A stretch of DNA of 30,977 nucleotides, taken from NCBI GenBank assembly GCA_963653535.1, contig CAVJWU010000016.1, positions 1 through 30,977 on the forward strand, given 5' to 3'. The notes under the pieces were generated by a model. The model had not been told where the DNA came from. It saw only the letters and a program-made list of their open reading frames with translations, and made no database searches. Positions within the stretch are counted from its first letter, which is position 1. The number at the start of each line of letters is the position of its first letter. The DNA is from UBA3210 sp963653535. GTDB lineage: Bacteria; Bacillota_I; Bacilli_A; RFN20; CAG-449. Position numbers and translations under genes: made by a program. Of this stretch, positions 1-8,267 are shown one piece after another.

Positions 1-2
1 AC

Positions 3-62
3 GAACAATACGATTATGAAGGCATTTCGATTATCGATATAGCCGATTGGTTAATTAGATAA
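3..62 (+). CDS. 3' end of a truncated gene, product unknown
   Basis: One frame is open from the first bases of the window to a TAA at 60-62 and reads EQYDYEGISIIDIADWLIR. The start and most of the gene lie outside the window. Nineteen residues are too few to name a family. The acidic, then hydrophobic 'I-x-x-W-L' ending looks like a real protein C-terminus, but the other two forward frames also stay open for much of this short span, so the support is modest. Confidence 0.4.
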   Translation, partial: EQYDYEGISIIDIADWLIR

Positions 63-167
63 TTCCCATACTTTAACAAAAGTTTATTTTGGGAAATATA
101 CGTAGATTGATTATTAATTACAATTATGAATGGGTAAAATTTTATTCAACTTTTGAGGATAATCTAT

Positions 168-290
168 CTAGTAACGAAGTTCTATAAATGCGATAAGTTC
201 TGCTATATCAAGTACGTTATTTTGTGAGATTTCTTTTTTCATAATGCTGAAATCTTGTGTTTCTCTTTTAATTTTCTTTAATACCTCCAA
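168..290 (-). pseudogene. short minus-strand open frame, possible gene remnant
   Basis: Read on the minus strand, the frame from a TTG at 290-288 to a TAG at 170-168 encodes about 40 residues with amphipathic, protein-like composition, ending in IAELIAFIELRY. The only in-frame ATG (242-240) has no ribosome binding site. A GGAGG lies at the very start of the frame, where it could serve no start codon other than a non-standard one. It could be a decayed gene fragment or chance. Confidence 0.2.
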
Positions 291-413
291 TTTGTTTTCA
301 CTGTGCTATAACGAAACGACAAAAGACGATAAATCGGAGTAAGGACTGTTCATAAATACATATCATAATTTATCAATAATAGAATTAAACTTTAATCTTA
401 ATTTTTATATGCC

Positions 414-419
414 TATAAT
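414..419 (+). promoter_or_regulatory. candidate -10 element before the GH32 gene
   Basis: TATAAT lies 20 bases before the ATG at 440 and only 6 bases before the GGGAG ribosome binding site (426-430). The best -35 at 17-base spacing is a poor TTTAAT. If it is used, the transcript leader would be only about 14 bases long. The same arrangement recurs before other genes in this window. Confidence 0.35.
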
Positions 420-439
420 TAATTAGGGAGTAAAGAAAT

Positions 440-1759
440 ATGCAAAATAATCATTATCCTAAATTTCATATATATGGCATAAAAGGATGGATAAATGATC
501 CTAATGGTCTTATTTATTATAAAAATCAATATCATGTCTTCTATCAATATTATCCTTATGATGTTAAATGGGGACCAATGCATTGGGGACACGCGGTAAG
601 TGAAGATTTAAGACATTGGACTTATTTACCTGTCGCTTTAAAACCTGATAGTCAAGATGATGGTTGTTTCAGCGGTTCAGCAATTGAAAAAGATGGTAAC
701 TTATATTTAATCTATACAAGTTATACGAATAGAAATGGTCTTATTAGACAACAACAAGCAATCGCTATTTCTCAAGATGGCATTCATTTTGAAAAGAAAG
801 GTTTAATTTTAACTACTGAAAGTATTCCTGAAGGATATTCTAAAGAAGATTTTCGTGATCCAAGCGTAACAAAAATAGAAAATGATTTCTTCATGTTTGT
901 CGCGGGAAAAAAAGAGAATGGAAAAGGAAGAATTCTTGTTTTTAAGTCAAAAGATTTATTTAATTGGACATTTGTTTGTGATCTTTTTAATAAAGATTGT
1001 ATTGGGACAATGATTGAATGCCCAGATAAAAAAGATAATATTCTTATCTTCTCTGAATTAAATTTTCCTTCTAATGTCGATGGTAATAACAATATCCACG
1101 CTACTAGATATATTATAAAAAATGAAAATGGTCATTTTAATTTTGATGAAGCAAAATGTCTAGATTATGGATTTGATTTTTATGCTCCTCAGATGTTTAA
1201 AGATAAAGATATTTTAATTGGGTGGATGAGCATGTGGGATCGAAGCTATTTATCCGCGGCATATGGTTTTGCTGGTCAATTAACATATCCACGTAAAATA
1301 GAAGTTAAAAATAATGAACTTATTCAAACACCATTTTTATTAGATAACGATAAATTTGAAAAAGTTATTTTAACAAATACAAATGAATTAAAATGTAAAA
1401 CTGGTATTATTCATTTAACTTTATCTTCCTTAAAGAATTTAAATATAAAATTTAACGTAAACGGAAATAAATATGCTTGTTTATTTTTAGATAAAGATAA
1501 CCTTATATTTGATGTTAAAAACTGTGAACAAGTTTCTTTTAAAGAAACTGACATTAATTCTTTAAATCGAATAAGAAAGATGAATATAGATTTATCTTTA
1601 CTAGTTCATCAATTTTATTTTGTGATTGATAATGGTTCTATTGAAATATTTGTCGATGGTAAAGTTATGTCTTCGCTTATTTCTACTAAAGATGAAGAAG
1701 GAATAGTTAAATTTAATATATCGGCCAATATTCATGTATTAGAAATGATGAGAATTTAA
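440..1759 (+). CDS. GH32 sucrose-6-phosphate hydrolase / beta-fructosidase
   Basis: A 439-residue glycoside hydrolase family 32 enzyme that cleaves beta-fructofuranosyl bonds in sucrose, sucrose-6-phosphate or short fructans. The three family catalytic motifs are present: WINDPNG at residues 17-23 (nucleophile D20), FRDP at 138-141 (transition-state stabiliser D140) and EC at 193-194 (acid/base E193). The N-terminal half is the five-bladed propeller; residues from about 310 form the C-terminal beta-sandwich. No signal peptide is visible, so the enzyme is cytoplasmic, which fits a sucrose-6-phosphate hydrolase. The N-terminus before the nucleophile is about 20 residues shorter than in typical SacA proteins. 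ATG 440 follows GGGAG by 9 bases. It stands alone: no PTS transporter, fructokinase or LacI regulator is next to it, so the substrate (sucrose-P, sucrose or fructan) is not settled. Confidence 0.88.
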   Translation: MQNNHYPKFHIYGIKGWINDPNGLIYYKNQYHVFYQYYPYDVKWGPMHWGHAVSEDLRHWTYLPVALKPDSQDDGCFSGSAIEKDGNLYLIYTSYTNRNGLIRQQQAIAISQDGIHFEKKGLILTTESIPEGYSKEDFRDPSVTKIENDFFMFVAGKKENGKGRILVFKSKDLFNWTFVCDLFNKDCIGTMIECPDKKDNILIFSELNFPSNVDGNNNIHATRYIIKNENGHFNFDEAKCLDYGFDFYAPQMFKDKDILIGWMSMWDRSYLSAAYGFAGQLTYPRKIEVKNNELIQTPFLLDNDKFEKVILTNTNELKCKTGIIHLTLSSLKNLNIKFNVNGNKYACLFLDKDNLIFDVKNCEQVSFKETDINSLNRIRKMNIDLSLLVHQFYFVIDNGSIEIFVDGKVMSSLISTKDEEGIVKFNISANIHVLEMMRI

Positions 1760-1800
1760 TTAACATTACTATTAGAGTAAGCATTTTCTTAAAATTGATG

Positions 1801-1829
1801 TAGATTTATTTTTATCTTCGTGGTAGACT
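1801..1829 (+). promoter_or_regulatory. candidate pyr operon promoter (extended -10)
   Basis: TAGACT at 1824-1829 is preceded by TG at 1821-1822, giving the extended -10 pattern TGnTAGACT. The hexamer 17 bases upstream (TAGATT, 1801-1806) is a weak -35. Transcription would start near 1836, leaving a leader of about 82 bases that contains the whole attenuator described below. Confidence 0.35.
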
Positions 1830-1845
1830 ATGAACAGTTAAAAAA

Positions 1846-1906
1846 GATGTCCCTAGATTTTACATCAAGGATTTGATTCTAAGTCTAGGCTTAGAATCTT
1901 TTTTTT
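1846..1906 (+). promoter_or_regulatory. pyr operon leader: three-state transcription attenuator
   Basis: Three mutually exclusive helices can be drawn. (1) An upstream hairpin, GATGT (1846-1850) with ACATC (1862-1866), holds CCCTAGATTTT in its loop. (2) An antiterminator pairs CCTAGATTT (1852-1860) with AAGTCTAGG (1881-1889), nine pairs including one G-U. (3) A terminator pairs GATTCTAAG (1875-1883) with CTTAGAATC (1890-1898) and is followed by eight T. Hairpin 1 would sequester the antiterminator strand, so it acts as an anti-antiterminator. The logic matches PyrR-controlled leaders, but the loop does not match the Bacillus PyrR-binding consensus and no pyrR is in the window. What it senses is unknown. 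Confidence 0.65.
1875..1906 (+). terminator. leader terminator upstream of pyrB
   Basis: A perfect 9-bp stem, GATTCTAAG/CTTAGAATC, with the 6-base loop TCTAGG is followed by eight T (1899-1906) and then directly by the GGGGG ribosome binding site of pyrB. It sits before the first gene of an operon, so it is a conditional terminator and not the end of the preceding gene's transcript. Confidence 0.8.
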
Positions 1907-1917
1907 GGGGGAACGTT

Positions 1918-2787
1918 ATGACAGGATTATTTAATTTGCAAAATTTAACTTGTGAACAAATTAATTCAATTCTTTCTTTAGCATTTCAATTTAAGAGTGG
2001 TTTTTCTCTTTCCTATTCAGGTAAGAGATTTGCCACTCTTTTTTTTGAAAATTCTACAAGAACTCACAATTCTTTTGTAATGGCTATGAGAAAGCTTGAT
2101 ATTGATGTTGATCAAATCAATGTATCAACAAGTTCAGTTAATAAAGGTGAAACTTTATATGATACGGTAAAAACATTAGAAAGCATTGGTTTTGATGGAG
2201 TTGTTATTAGACATAAAGAAAATGAATATTATAAAGAATTAGAAAATATTAATATTCCTATTTTTAATGCTGGCGATGGAAGTGGCTCTCATCCTACTCA
2301 AAGTTTACTTGATTTAATGACTATTAAAGAAGAATTTGGCCATTTTGATGGATTAAAGTGCTGTATTATTGGTGATATTAAACATTCTCGAGTTGCACAT
2401 TCTAATGCAGAAGTTATGAAACGTCTCGGAATGGAAGTTTATATTGCAGGCCCTAAGAATTTCTTAGATGACTGCGCGAAAGAAATTTCTCTTGATGAAG
2501 CGTTAAAGTCTTGTGATGTAATTATGTTATTACGAGTTCAATTTGAACGTGATGCAACTTTAGGTATGACTAATGAACAATATTTTGAATCATATGGTTT
2601 AACTTTAGACCGTGTTAATAAAATGAAAGATAAGGCTATCATCATGCATCCAGCACCAGTTAATAGGGGGATTGAAATCGCAGATGACGTAGTTGAATGT
2701 TCGAAATCAAGAATCTTTAAACAAATGACTAATGGAGTTTACGTTCGTATGAGCGTTATTTCTAAAGTCTTAGATGGAGAACTTTAG
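1918..2787 (+). CDS. pyrB: aspartate carbamoyltransferase catalytic subunit
   Basis: Joins carbamoyl phosphate and aspartate to N-carbamoyl-aspartate, the committed step to UMP. The protein has 289 residues, slightly short for the family (about 300-310). The carbamoyl-phosphate loop STRTH is at residues 46-50, followed by the SSVNKGET loop (72-79, K76), HPTQ at 125-128, and HPAPVNRG in the C-terminal aspartate domain. An upstream in-frame TTG at 1873 is rejected as the start, because the extra codons would lie inside the leader terminator stem; ATG 1918 follows GGGGG (1907-1911). No pyrI regulatory subunit is present, so it should be a plain catalytic trimer. It is first in an eight-gene operon and is controlled by the leader attenuator. 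pyrC begins 2 bases after its stop. Confidence 0.95.
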   Translation: MTGLFNLQNLTCEQINSILSLAFQFKSGFSLSYSGKRFATLFFENSTRTHNSFVMAMRKLDIDVDQINVSTSSVNKGETLYDTVKTLESIGFDGVVIRHKENEYYKELENINIPIFNAGDGSGSHPTQSLLDLMTIKEEFGHFDGLKCCIIGDIKHSRVAHSNAEVMKRLGMEVYIAGPKNFLDDCAKEISLDEALKSCDVIMLLRVQFERDATLGMTNEQYFESYGLTLDRVNKMKDKAIIMHPAPVNRGIEIADDVVECSKSRIFKQMTNGVYVRMSVISKVLDGEL

Positions 2788-2789
2788 AT

Positions 2790-3983
2790 ATGCTACTTAA
2801 AAACGGAAGAATAAGAATTAATGATACATTAGTAAAGAAAGATATTCTTATTGAAGGTAGTAAGATTGTTCGAATTGAAGATCATATTGAAGGTGAAGGT
2901 ATTAATTTAAATAATGCTTATATTTGTCCTGGTTTAACTGATTTACATGTTCATTTTAGAGAACCTGGTAATACTGATAAAGAAACGATTAAAACAGGTT
3001 CTTTAGCTTCCGCGAAAGGTGGATATACAACAGTTTTCTTAATGCCCAATTTAAATCCTTGTCCAGATAGTGAAGAACATTTAAAAGTAGAAGAAGATAT
3101 TATAAAAAAAGATTCGATTATAAAATCTATTCCTTATTGTTCAGTCTCAGTTAATGAAAAAGGTTTAGAATTATCTGATATTGAAAAACTAAGAAATCAC
3201 ACCAGATATTTTTCTGATGATGGGGTAGGTATTAATAATATTGAATTACTTGATAATGCGTTAAATTTAATTAAAAAATATGATTTATTTATCGCTTCTC
3301 ATGCAGAAGATAACGTATATAAAACTTTACCTGAAGGAGAATTTCTTGCAGTAAAAAGAGAGATTGAAGAAGTTAAAAAATATAATTGTGCTTATCATTT
3401 TTGTCACATGTCAACAAAAGAATCTTTTGAGTATATAAAAAAAGCCCAAGAAGAAGGCTATTCAATAACTTGTGAAGTTACTCCTCATCACTTATTCTTA
3501 AATGAAAATATGATCAAAGGAAATCCTAATTACAAAATGAATCCTCCTCTTAGAAGTGAAGAAGATCGTTTAGCGACTCTTAATGCTCTTTTAAGTGGAG
3601 TCGCGAATATTGTTTCAACTGATCACGCGCCACATACTAAAGAAGAAAAAGAAAGACCTTACGATAAAGCACCAAATGGTATTATAGGTATTGAAACTAG
3701 CGCACCTTTAGTATATACAAACTTAGTTAAAACAGGTTTAATTTCATTTAAAAGATTTGAAGATATCATGTCTAATAATGCGTTAAAACTCGCTCGTTTA
3801 AAAGTAAATGAAATAAGTGTTGGTAGTGTTGCTAATCTATGTGTCTTAGATATTGATCATGAACATACATATACTGAAGAAGAGATTCTTTCTAAAGGAC
3901 ATAATTGTCCTTATATTGGTATGAAATTATATGGATTTAATATATTAACTATTTATCAAGGCAATATTGTTTATAAAAGATAA
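2790..3983 (+). CDS. pyrC: dihydroorotase, class I type
   Basis: Cyclises carbamoyl-aspartate to dihydroorotate; a zinc amidohydrolase with a TIM-barrel core. The metal motif HVH is at residues 53-55 in DLHVHFREPG, FSDDG at 141-145 carries the bridging aspartate region, further ligands are H171 (SHAED) and H206 (CHMST), and the catalytic aspartate D278 is in STDHAPHT. At 397 residues it is about 25-30 shorter than usual class I enzymes. The gap between H171 and H206 (residues 172-205) looks compressed, missing most of the loop that carries the 'GIPG' region in Bacillus-type proteins. All metal ligands are kept, so activity is expected. ATG 2790 has its GGAGA ribosome binding site inside the end of pyrB. 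Confidence 0.93.
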   Translation: MLLKNGRIRINDTLVKKDILIEGSKIVRIEDHIEGEGINLNNAYICPGLTDLHVHFREPGNTDKETIKTGSLASAKGGYTTVFLMPNLNPCPDSEEHLKVEEDIIKKDSIIKSIPYCSVSVNEKGLELSDIEKLRNHTRYFSDDGVGINNIELLDNALNLIKKYDLFIASHAEDNVYKTLPEGEFLAVKREIEEVKKYNCAYHFCHMSTKESFEYIKKAQEEGYSITCEVTPHHLFLNENMIKGNPNYKMNPPLRSEEDRLATLNALLSGVANIVSTDHAPHTKEEKERPYDKAPNGIIGIETSAPLVYTNLVKTGLISFKRFEDIMSNNALKLARLKVNEISVGSVANLCVLDIDHEHTYTEEEILSKGHNCPYIGMKLYGFNILTIYQGNIVYKR

Positions 3984-3999
3984 AGGAGAATAACTGAAA

Positions 4000-5094
4000 A
4001 TGAAACGAAAGCTAATTCTTGAAAATGGTCGAGTTTTTCACGGTGAAGGATTTGGATCAAAAAATAAAAAGATTGCAGAAATTGTATTTAATACTTCAAT
4101 GGTCGGATATCAAGAAATCTTATCTGATCCTAGTTATTGTGATCAAATCGTTGTTATGACTTATCCTTTAATAGGTAATTATGGTTTAACTAGTGAAGAT
4201 TATGAATCAAAATCTATTTATATGAGCGGATTTGTCGTTCATGAATATAATGATTTACCTTCGAACTTTAGATATACAGAGACGCTTGGCGACAAGATGA
4301 ATGAAAATGGCGTTCCAGGGATTTCTGGAGTTGATACTAGAGAAATAGTTAGAATAATTCGTGATTTCGGTTCGATGAAAGCGATGATTGTCGATGAGGA
4401 AGAAGATACTAACAAATGCTTAGAAGAATTAAAAGAATTTAAATATAATCACGACCAAGTAAATAAAGTTTCTAGTAAAAAGATTTGGTATTCACGTTGC
4501 CCTAATCATCTTTATACGGTTGTGGCTATCGACTGCGGATGTAAATTAAATATTATTCGTATGCTCAATAATTATAAATGTAATGTCGTTGTAGTACCAT
4601 ATAATACTCCTGTTTCAGAAATCTTAAAATATAAACCAGATGGCTTATTCCTTTCTAATGGCCCAGGCGACCCAGAAGATGTTACTGAAGTAATAAATAC
4701 AATTAAAGAACTTAAAGGAAAAATTCCAATGCTTGGAATTTGTTTAGGACATCAAATGATTGGTTTAGCTTATGGAGCGAAGACTTATAAAATGGCATTT
4801 GGTCATCGCGGAGGAAATCATCCAGTTAAAGATTTAGTAACGGGTAAAATTGAAATTACTAGCCAAAATCATTCTTATGCGATTGATAAAGCATCTCTTA
4901 ATGGAACTGGTTTAGTACTAACTCATGTAAATTTACTTGATAATGAAGCAGAAGGAATGGAAGATACAAAAAATAGAATTATCGCAGTTCAATACCACCC
5001 TGAATCTGCCGCAGGACCAGAAGATTCAAGATATATCTTTGAACGCTTCTTAAAAAATATGAAAGAAAATATTGAGGAGAAGAAACATGCCTAG
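4000..5094 (+). CDS. carA: carbamoyl-phosphate synthase small (glutaminase) subunit
   Basis: Hydrolyses glutamine and channels ammonia to CarB for carbamoyl phosphate synthesis. The 364-residue protein has the CPSase small-chain N-terminal domain (about 1-150) and a class I glutamine amidotransferase domain (about 172-360). The triad is visible: nucleophile C248 in LGICLGHQ, and H333 and E335 in QYHPES. The oxyanion region NGPGDPEDV is at 220-228. Length is normal. ATG 4000 lies 11 bases after GGAG (3985-3988), which directly follows the pyrC stop. Its 3' end overlaps carB by 8 bases. Placed inside the pyr operon, this is the pyrimidine-dedicated copy (PyrAA type); no arginine genes are near. 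Confidence 0.96.
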   Translation: MKRKLILENGRVFHGEGFGSKNKKIAEIVFNTSMVGYQEILSDPSYCDQIVVMTYPLIGNYGLTSEDYESKSIYMSGFVVHEYNDLPSNFRYTETLGDKMNENGVPGISGVDTREIVRIIRDFGSMKAMIVDEEEDTNKCLEELKEFKYNHDQVNKVSSKKIWYSRCPNHLYTVVAIDCGCKLNIIRMLNNYKCNVVVVPYNTPVSEILKYKPDGLFLSNGPGDPEDVTEVINTIKELKGKIPMLGICLGHQMIGLAYGAKTYKMAFGHRGGNHPVKDLVTGKIEITSQNHSYAIDKASLNGTGLVLTHVNLLDNEAEGMEDTKNRIIAVQYHPESAAGPEDSRYIFERFLKNMKENIEEKKHA

Positions 5095-8000
5095 ACGTAA
5101 CGATTTAAAGAAAATTATGATTATCGGTTCAGGACCAATTGTTATTGGCCAAGGAGCTGAATTTGATTATGCTGGTACACAAGCTTGCTTAGCCATTAAA
5201 GAAGAAGGATATGAAACTATCTTAGTTAATTCTAATCCTGCAACTATTATGACAGATACAAAAATCGCGGATAAAGTCTACATGGAACCACTTGATTTAG
5301 AAAATGTCGCGAAGATTATTAGAAAAGAAAGACCTGATGGAGTAATTTGTTCTATCGGTGGTCAAACTGGCCTTAATCTAGGAATGAAACTTTATACTAA
5401 TGGAGTTTTAGAAGAATGCCAAACTGAATTATTAGGTACTAGTTACGATGCGATTGAAAAAGCTGAAAATCGAGAATTGTTTAAAGAATTATGTGAACAA
5501 ATTGGTGAACCAGTTCTTCCTTCTTATAACTGCCATACTTTAGAAGAGGCTCTTGAGGCAGCTCATAAAATTGGCTATCCAGTCATTTTACGTCCAGCGT
5601 TTACTTTAGGTGGAACTGGCGGTGGGTTTGCCGATAACGACGAAGAGATGATTCCTTTAACAAAGAACGCATTAAAATTATCACCAGTAACTGAAGTATT
5701 AGTTGAAAAATCAATTAAAGGTTATAAAGAAATTGAATATGAAGTTCTTAGAGATAAATTAGATACGGCCATCGTTGTTTGTAACATGGAAAATGTTGAT
5801 CCAGTTGGTATTCATACTGGTGATTCTATTGTTGTCGCTCCTAGCCAAACATTAACAAATAAAGAATATCAAATGTTAAGAAATTCGGCTTTAAGAATTA
5901 TCCGTGCTTTAGGTATTGAAGGTGGCTGTAACGTACAATTCTCTTTAGATCCATATTCTTTCCAATATTATGTTATTGAAGTTAATCCGAGAGTTTCACG
6001 TTCTTCGGCCTTAGCTTCAAAAGCATCAGGATATCCTATTGCACGCGTCAGCGCGAAAATCGCGGTCGGATTAACTCTTGATGAAATTAGAATTGCAAAT
6101 ACATGCGCTGCTTTTGAACCTACATTAGATTATGTTGTTACGAAAGTTCCTCGTTTCCCATTTGATAAATTCGCAGATGCAAATAGATCTTTATCAACCC
6201 AAATGAAAGCGACTGGTGAAGTAATGAGTTTAGGTAGAACTTTTGAAGAATCTATTTTAAAAGCGATTAGATCACTTGAAATAAAAGCTTGTCACCTTGA
6301 ACTCGCGGAATTTAAAAATCTCGATGAAGAAGAATTAATTGAAGAAATTAATAAGCACGATGATAAAAGACCTTTTGCGATATGCGAAGCTTTAAGAAAA
6401 GGTGTAACTATTGATAAAATATATTCTTTAACTAGCATTGATCGTTTCTTCTTAGAAAAGTTCTATCATATCGTACAAATTGAAAATGAATTAAAGAACA
6501 AACCTTTCTCAAAAGAACTATTTATAAAAGCGAAAACATATGGCTTTTCTGATGAATATTTAGGTAAAATCTATCATAAATCAAAAATTGAAATTTATAA
6601 ATATCGTAAAGAAAATAATATTTATCCAGTCTATAAGATGATTGATACATGTGCTTCGGAATTTAAATCATATATTCCTTATTTTTATTCAACTTATGAA
6701 CATGAAAATGAATCGATTAGATCAAATAAAAAGAAGATTATAGTTTTAGGCTCAGGCCCTATTAGAATTGGTCAAGGGGTTGAATTTGATTATTCAACAA
6801 CCCATTGTATATGGACCTTACAACAAGAAGGATATGAAGCAATCGTTATTAATAATAACCCTGAAACAGTATCTACTGATTATACTTTATCTGATAAATT
6901 GTATTTTGAGCCTTTAACAATTGAAGATGTTATGAACGTCTATGATTATGAAAAACCTGAAGGTGTTATTGTAACTTTAGGTGGACAAACACCAATTAAT
7001 CTTTCTAGTGATTTAGCTTCTCTAGGAGTAAAAATTATCGGTTCACAAGTTGAAGCGATTGAAAGAGCGGAAGATCGTGACCTCTTTGAAAAAGAAATGG
7101 AAAAAATCGATGTTCCTTTACCAAAAGGATTCGCGGTTTTAAGTGAAGAAGATGGTATAAAAGCTGCAAGAGAAATTGGTTATCCTGTCCTAGTTAGACC
7201 ATCATTTGTTCTCGGCGGACGAATGATGAAGATAATTTATGATGAGAAATCTTTAAAGAGTTTCATGAAAGAAGTGATGGAATTTGATTCAACTCATCCT
7301 GTTTTAATCGATAAATATATTTATGGTATCGAATGTGAAGTAGATGCGATAAGTGATGGAGAAAATGTTTTTATTCCAGGAATCATGCAATTAATTGAAA
7401 GAACTGGTGTTCATTCAGGTGATTCTATGAGCGTTTATCCACCATATTCATTATCGAATGAAGTAAAAAAGACTATTATTGATTATACGACTAAAATCGG
7501 TTTAGCACTTAAAATGATTGGCTTATTTAATATTCAATTTATCGTTAAGGACAATAAAGATGTTTCTATTATTGAAGTTAATCCACGTTCTTCGCGTACT
7601 GTTCCTTTTTTAGCGAAATCAACAGGAGCTCCGATTGCCGATATTGCTTCACGCGTTATGTTAGGACATAAATTAAAAGATTTAGGATATGTTGGAGTTT
7701 ACGAAGAAAAGAAGAGATGGTATGTAAAAACTCCTACTTTCTCATTTACAAAGATTCAAGGTATGGATGTTGTTTTATCTCCTGAAATGAAATCGACTGG
7801 AGAAGCAATTGGTTACGATAAAGATCTTAATCGAGCGTTATTTAAATCGCTTAAAGCCAGCGGCCAACGTTTAGTTAATTACGGAACGGTATTTGTAACT
7901 ATTGGTGATCAAGATAAAGAACAAGCATTACCATTAATTAGAAGATTTTATGATTTAGGCTTTAATATTGAAGCGACATCAGGAACGGCAGAATTCTTAA

Positions 8001-8266
8001 AAGAACATGATATTAAGACACGTGTAAGAAAGAAATTATCAGAAGATAGTGATGAAATCTTAGAAGCTTTAAGAAAAGGTTACGTTTCTTATGTTGTTAA
8101 TACGATGACTGATGATTCTATCTCAATTGCTCATGATGGAGTGAAGATTAGACGATGCGCGATTGATAATAACGTACCAGTCTTTACTTGCTTAGATACA
8201 GTTAATGCTTTATTAAATGTTTTAGAAGGTATTACGATGAATGTAAGTACCATCGATGGAGAATAA
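5087..8266 (+). CDS. carB: carbamoyl-phosphate synthase large subunit
   Basis: Makes carbamoyl phosphate from bicarbonate, ammonia and two ATP. The protein has 1059 residues with the duplicated ATP-grasp architecture: the first synthetase half opens with IIGSGPIVIGQGAEFDYAG near residue 10, the second with VLGSGPIRIGQGVEFDYS near residue 550. The C-terminal MGS-like allosteric domain runs from about residue 935 (VFVTIGDQDK) to the end, where UMP/PRPP-type effectors bind in homologues. ATG 5087 is chosen over an in-frame TTG at 5072, because GAGGAG (5074-5079) sits 7 bases before the ATG. The start overlaps carA by 8 bases, consistent with translational coupling. The family length is 1050-1075, so it looks intact. 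Confidence 0.96.
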   Translation: MPRRNDLKKIMIIGSGPIVIGQGAEFDYAGTQACLAIKEEGYETILVNSNPATIMTDTKIADKVYMEPLDLENVAKIIRKERPDGVICSIGGQTGLNLGMKLYTNGVLEECQTELLGTSYDAIEKAENRELFKELCEQIGEPVLPSYNCHTLEEALEAAHKIGYPVILRPAFTLGGTGGGFADNDEEMIPLTKNALKLSPVTEVLVEKSIKGYKEIEYEVLRDKLDTAIVVCNMENVDPVGIHTGDSIVVAPSQTLTNKEYQMLRNSALRIIRALGIEGGCNVQFSLDPYSFQYYVIEVNPRVSRSSALASKASGYPIARVSAKIAVGLTLDEIRIANTCAAFEPTLDYVVTKVPRFPFDKFADANRSLSTQMKATGEVMSLGRTFEESILKAIRSLEIKACHLELAEFKNLDEEELIEEINKHDDKRPFAICEALRKGVTIDKIYSLTSIDRFFLEKFYHIVQIENELKNKPFSKELFIKAKTYGFSDEYLGKIYHKSKIEIYKYRKENNIYPVYKMIDTCASEFKSYIPYFYSTYEHENESIRSNKKKIIVLGSGPIRIGQGVEFDYSTTHCIWTLQQEGYEAIVINNNPETVSTDYTLSDKLYFEPLTIEDVMNVYDYEKPEGVIVTLGGQTPINLSSDLASLGVKIIGSQVEAIERAEDRDLFEKEMEKIDVPLPKGFAVLSEEDGIKAAREIGYPVLVRPSFVLGGRMMKIIYDEKSLKSFMKEVMEFDSTHPVLIDKYIYGIECEVDAISDGENVFIPGIMQLIERTGVHSGDSMSVYPPYSLSNEVKKTIIDYTTKIGLALKMIGLFNIQFIVKDNKDVSIIEVNPRSSRTVPFLAKSTGAPIADIASRVMLGHKLKDLGYVGVYEEKKRWYVKTPTFSFTKIQGMDVVLSPEMKSTGEAIGYDKDLNRALFKSLKASGQRLVNYGTVFVTIGDQDKEQALPLIRRFYDLGFNIEATSGTAEFLKEHDIKTRVRKKLSEDSDEILEALRKGYVSYVVNTMTDDSISIAHDGVKIRRCAIDNNVPVFTCLDTVNALLNVLEGITMNVSTIDGE

Positions 8267-8267
8267 A

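Larger units (their letters stand above)
63..439. other. 377-base stretch without a clear gene
   Basis: This A+T-rich stretch separates the truncated first gene from the GH32 gene. It holds an imperfect inverted repeat (TTCCCA at 63-68, TGGGAA at 90-95) without a following T run, so it is at best a decayed terminator. It also holds a short minus-strand open frame (listed separately) and a TATAAT-like -10 just before the GH32 ribosome binding site. No RNA gene was recognised. Confidence 0.5.

Noticed and set aside
784..1092. Minus-strand open frame of 102 codons inside the GH32 gene
   Set aside because: It is a shadow of a well-supported gene with all catalytic motifs; it has no ribosome binding site or family likeness. 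The same applies to the frames at 9393-9611, 9633-9881, 15615-15836, 16511-16750, 20001-20186 and 29655-29837.
1873..1917. Earlier TTG start for pyrB adding 15 residues
   Set aside because: The added codons fall inside the leader terminator stem and T run, and the GGGGG ribosome binding site fits ATG 1918.
1840..1917. T-box or known riboswitch in the pyr leader
   Set aside because: The leader is too short (about 80 bases) and lacks the T-box core or any riboswitch consensus that I know.
5072..5086. Earlier TTG start for carB
   Set aside because: It would include the ribosome binding site GAGGAG itself; ATG 5087 gives the conserved CarB N-terminus.
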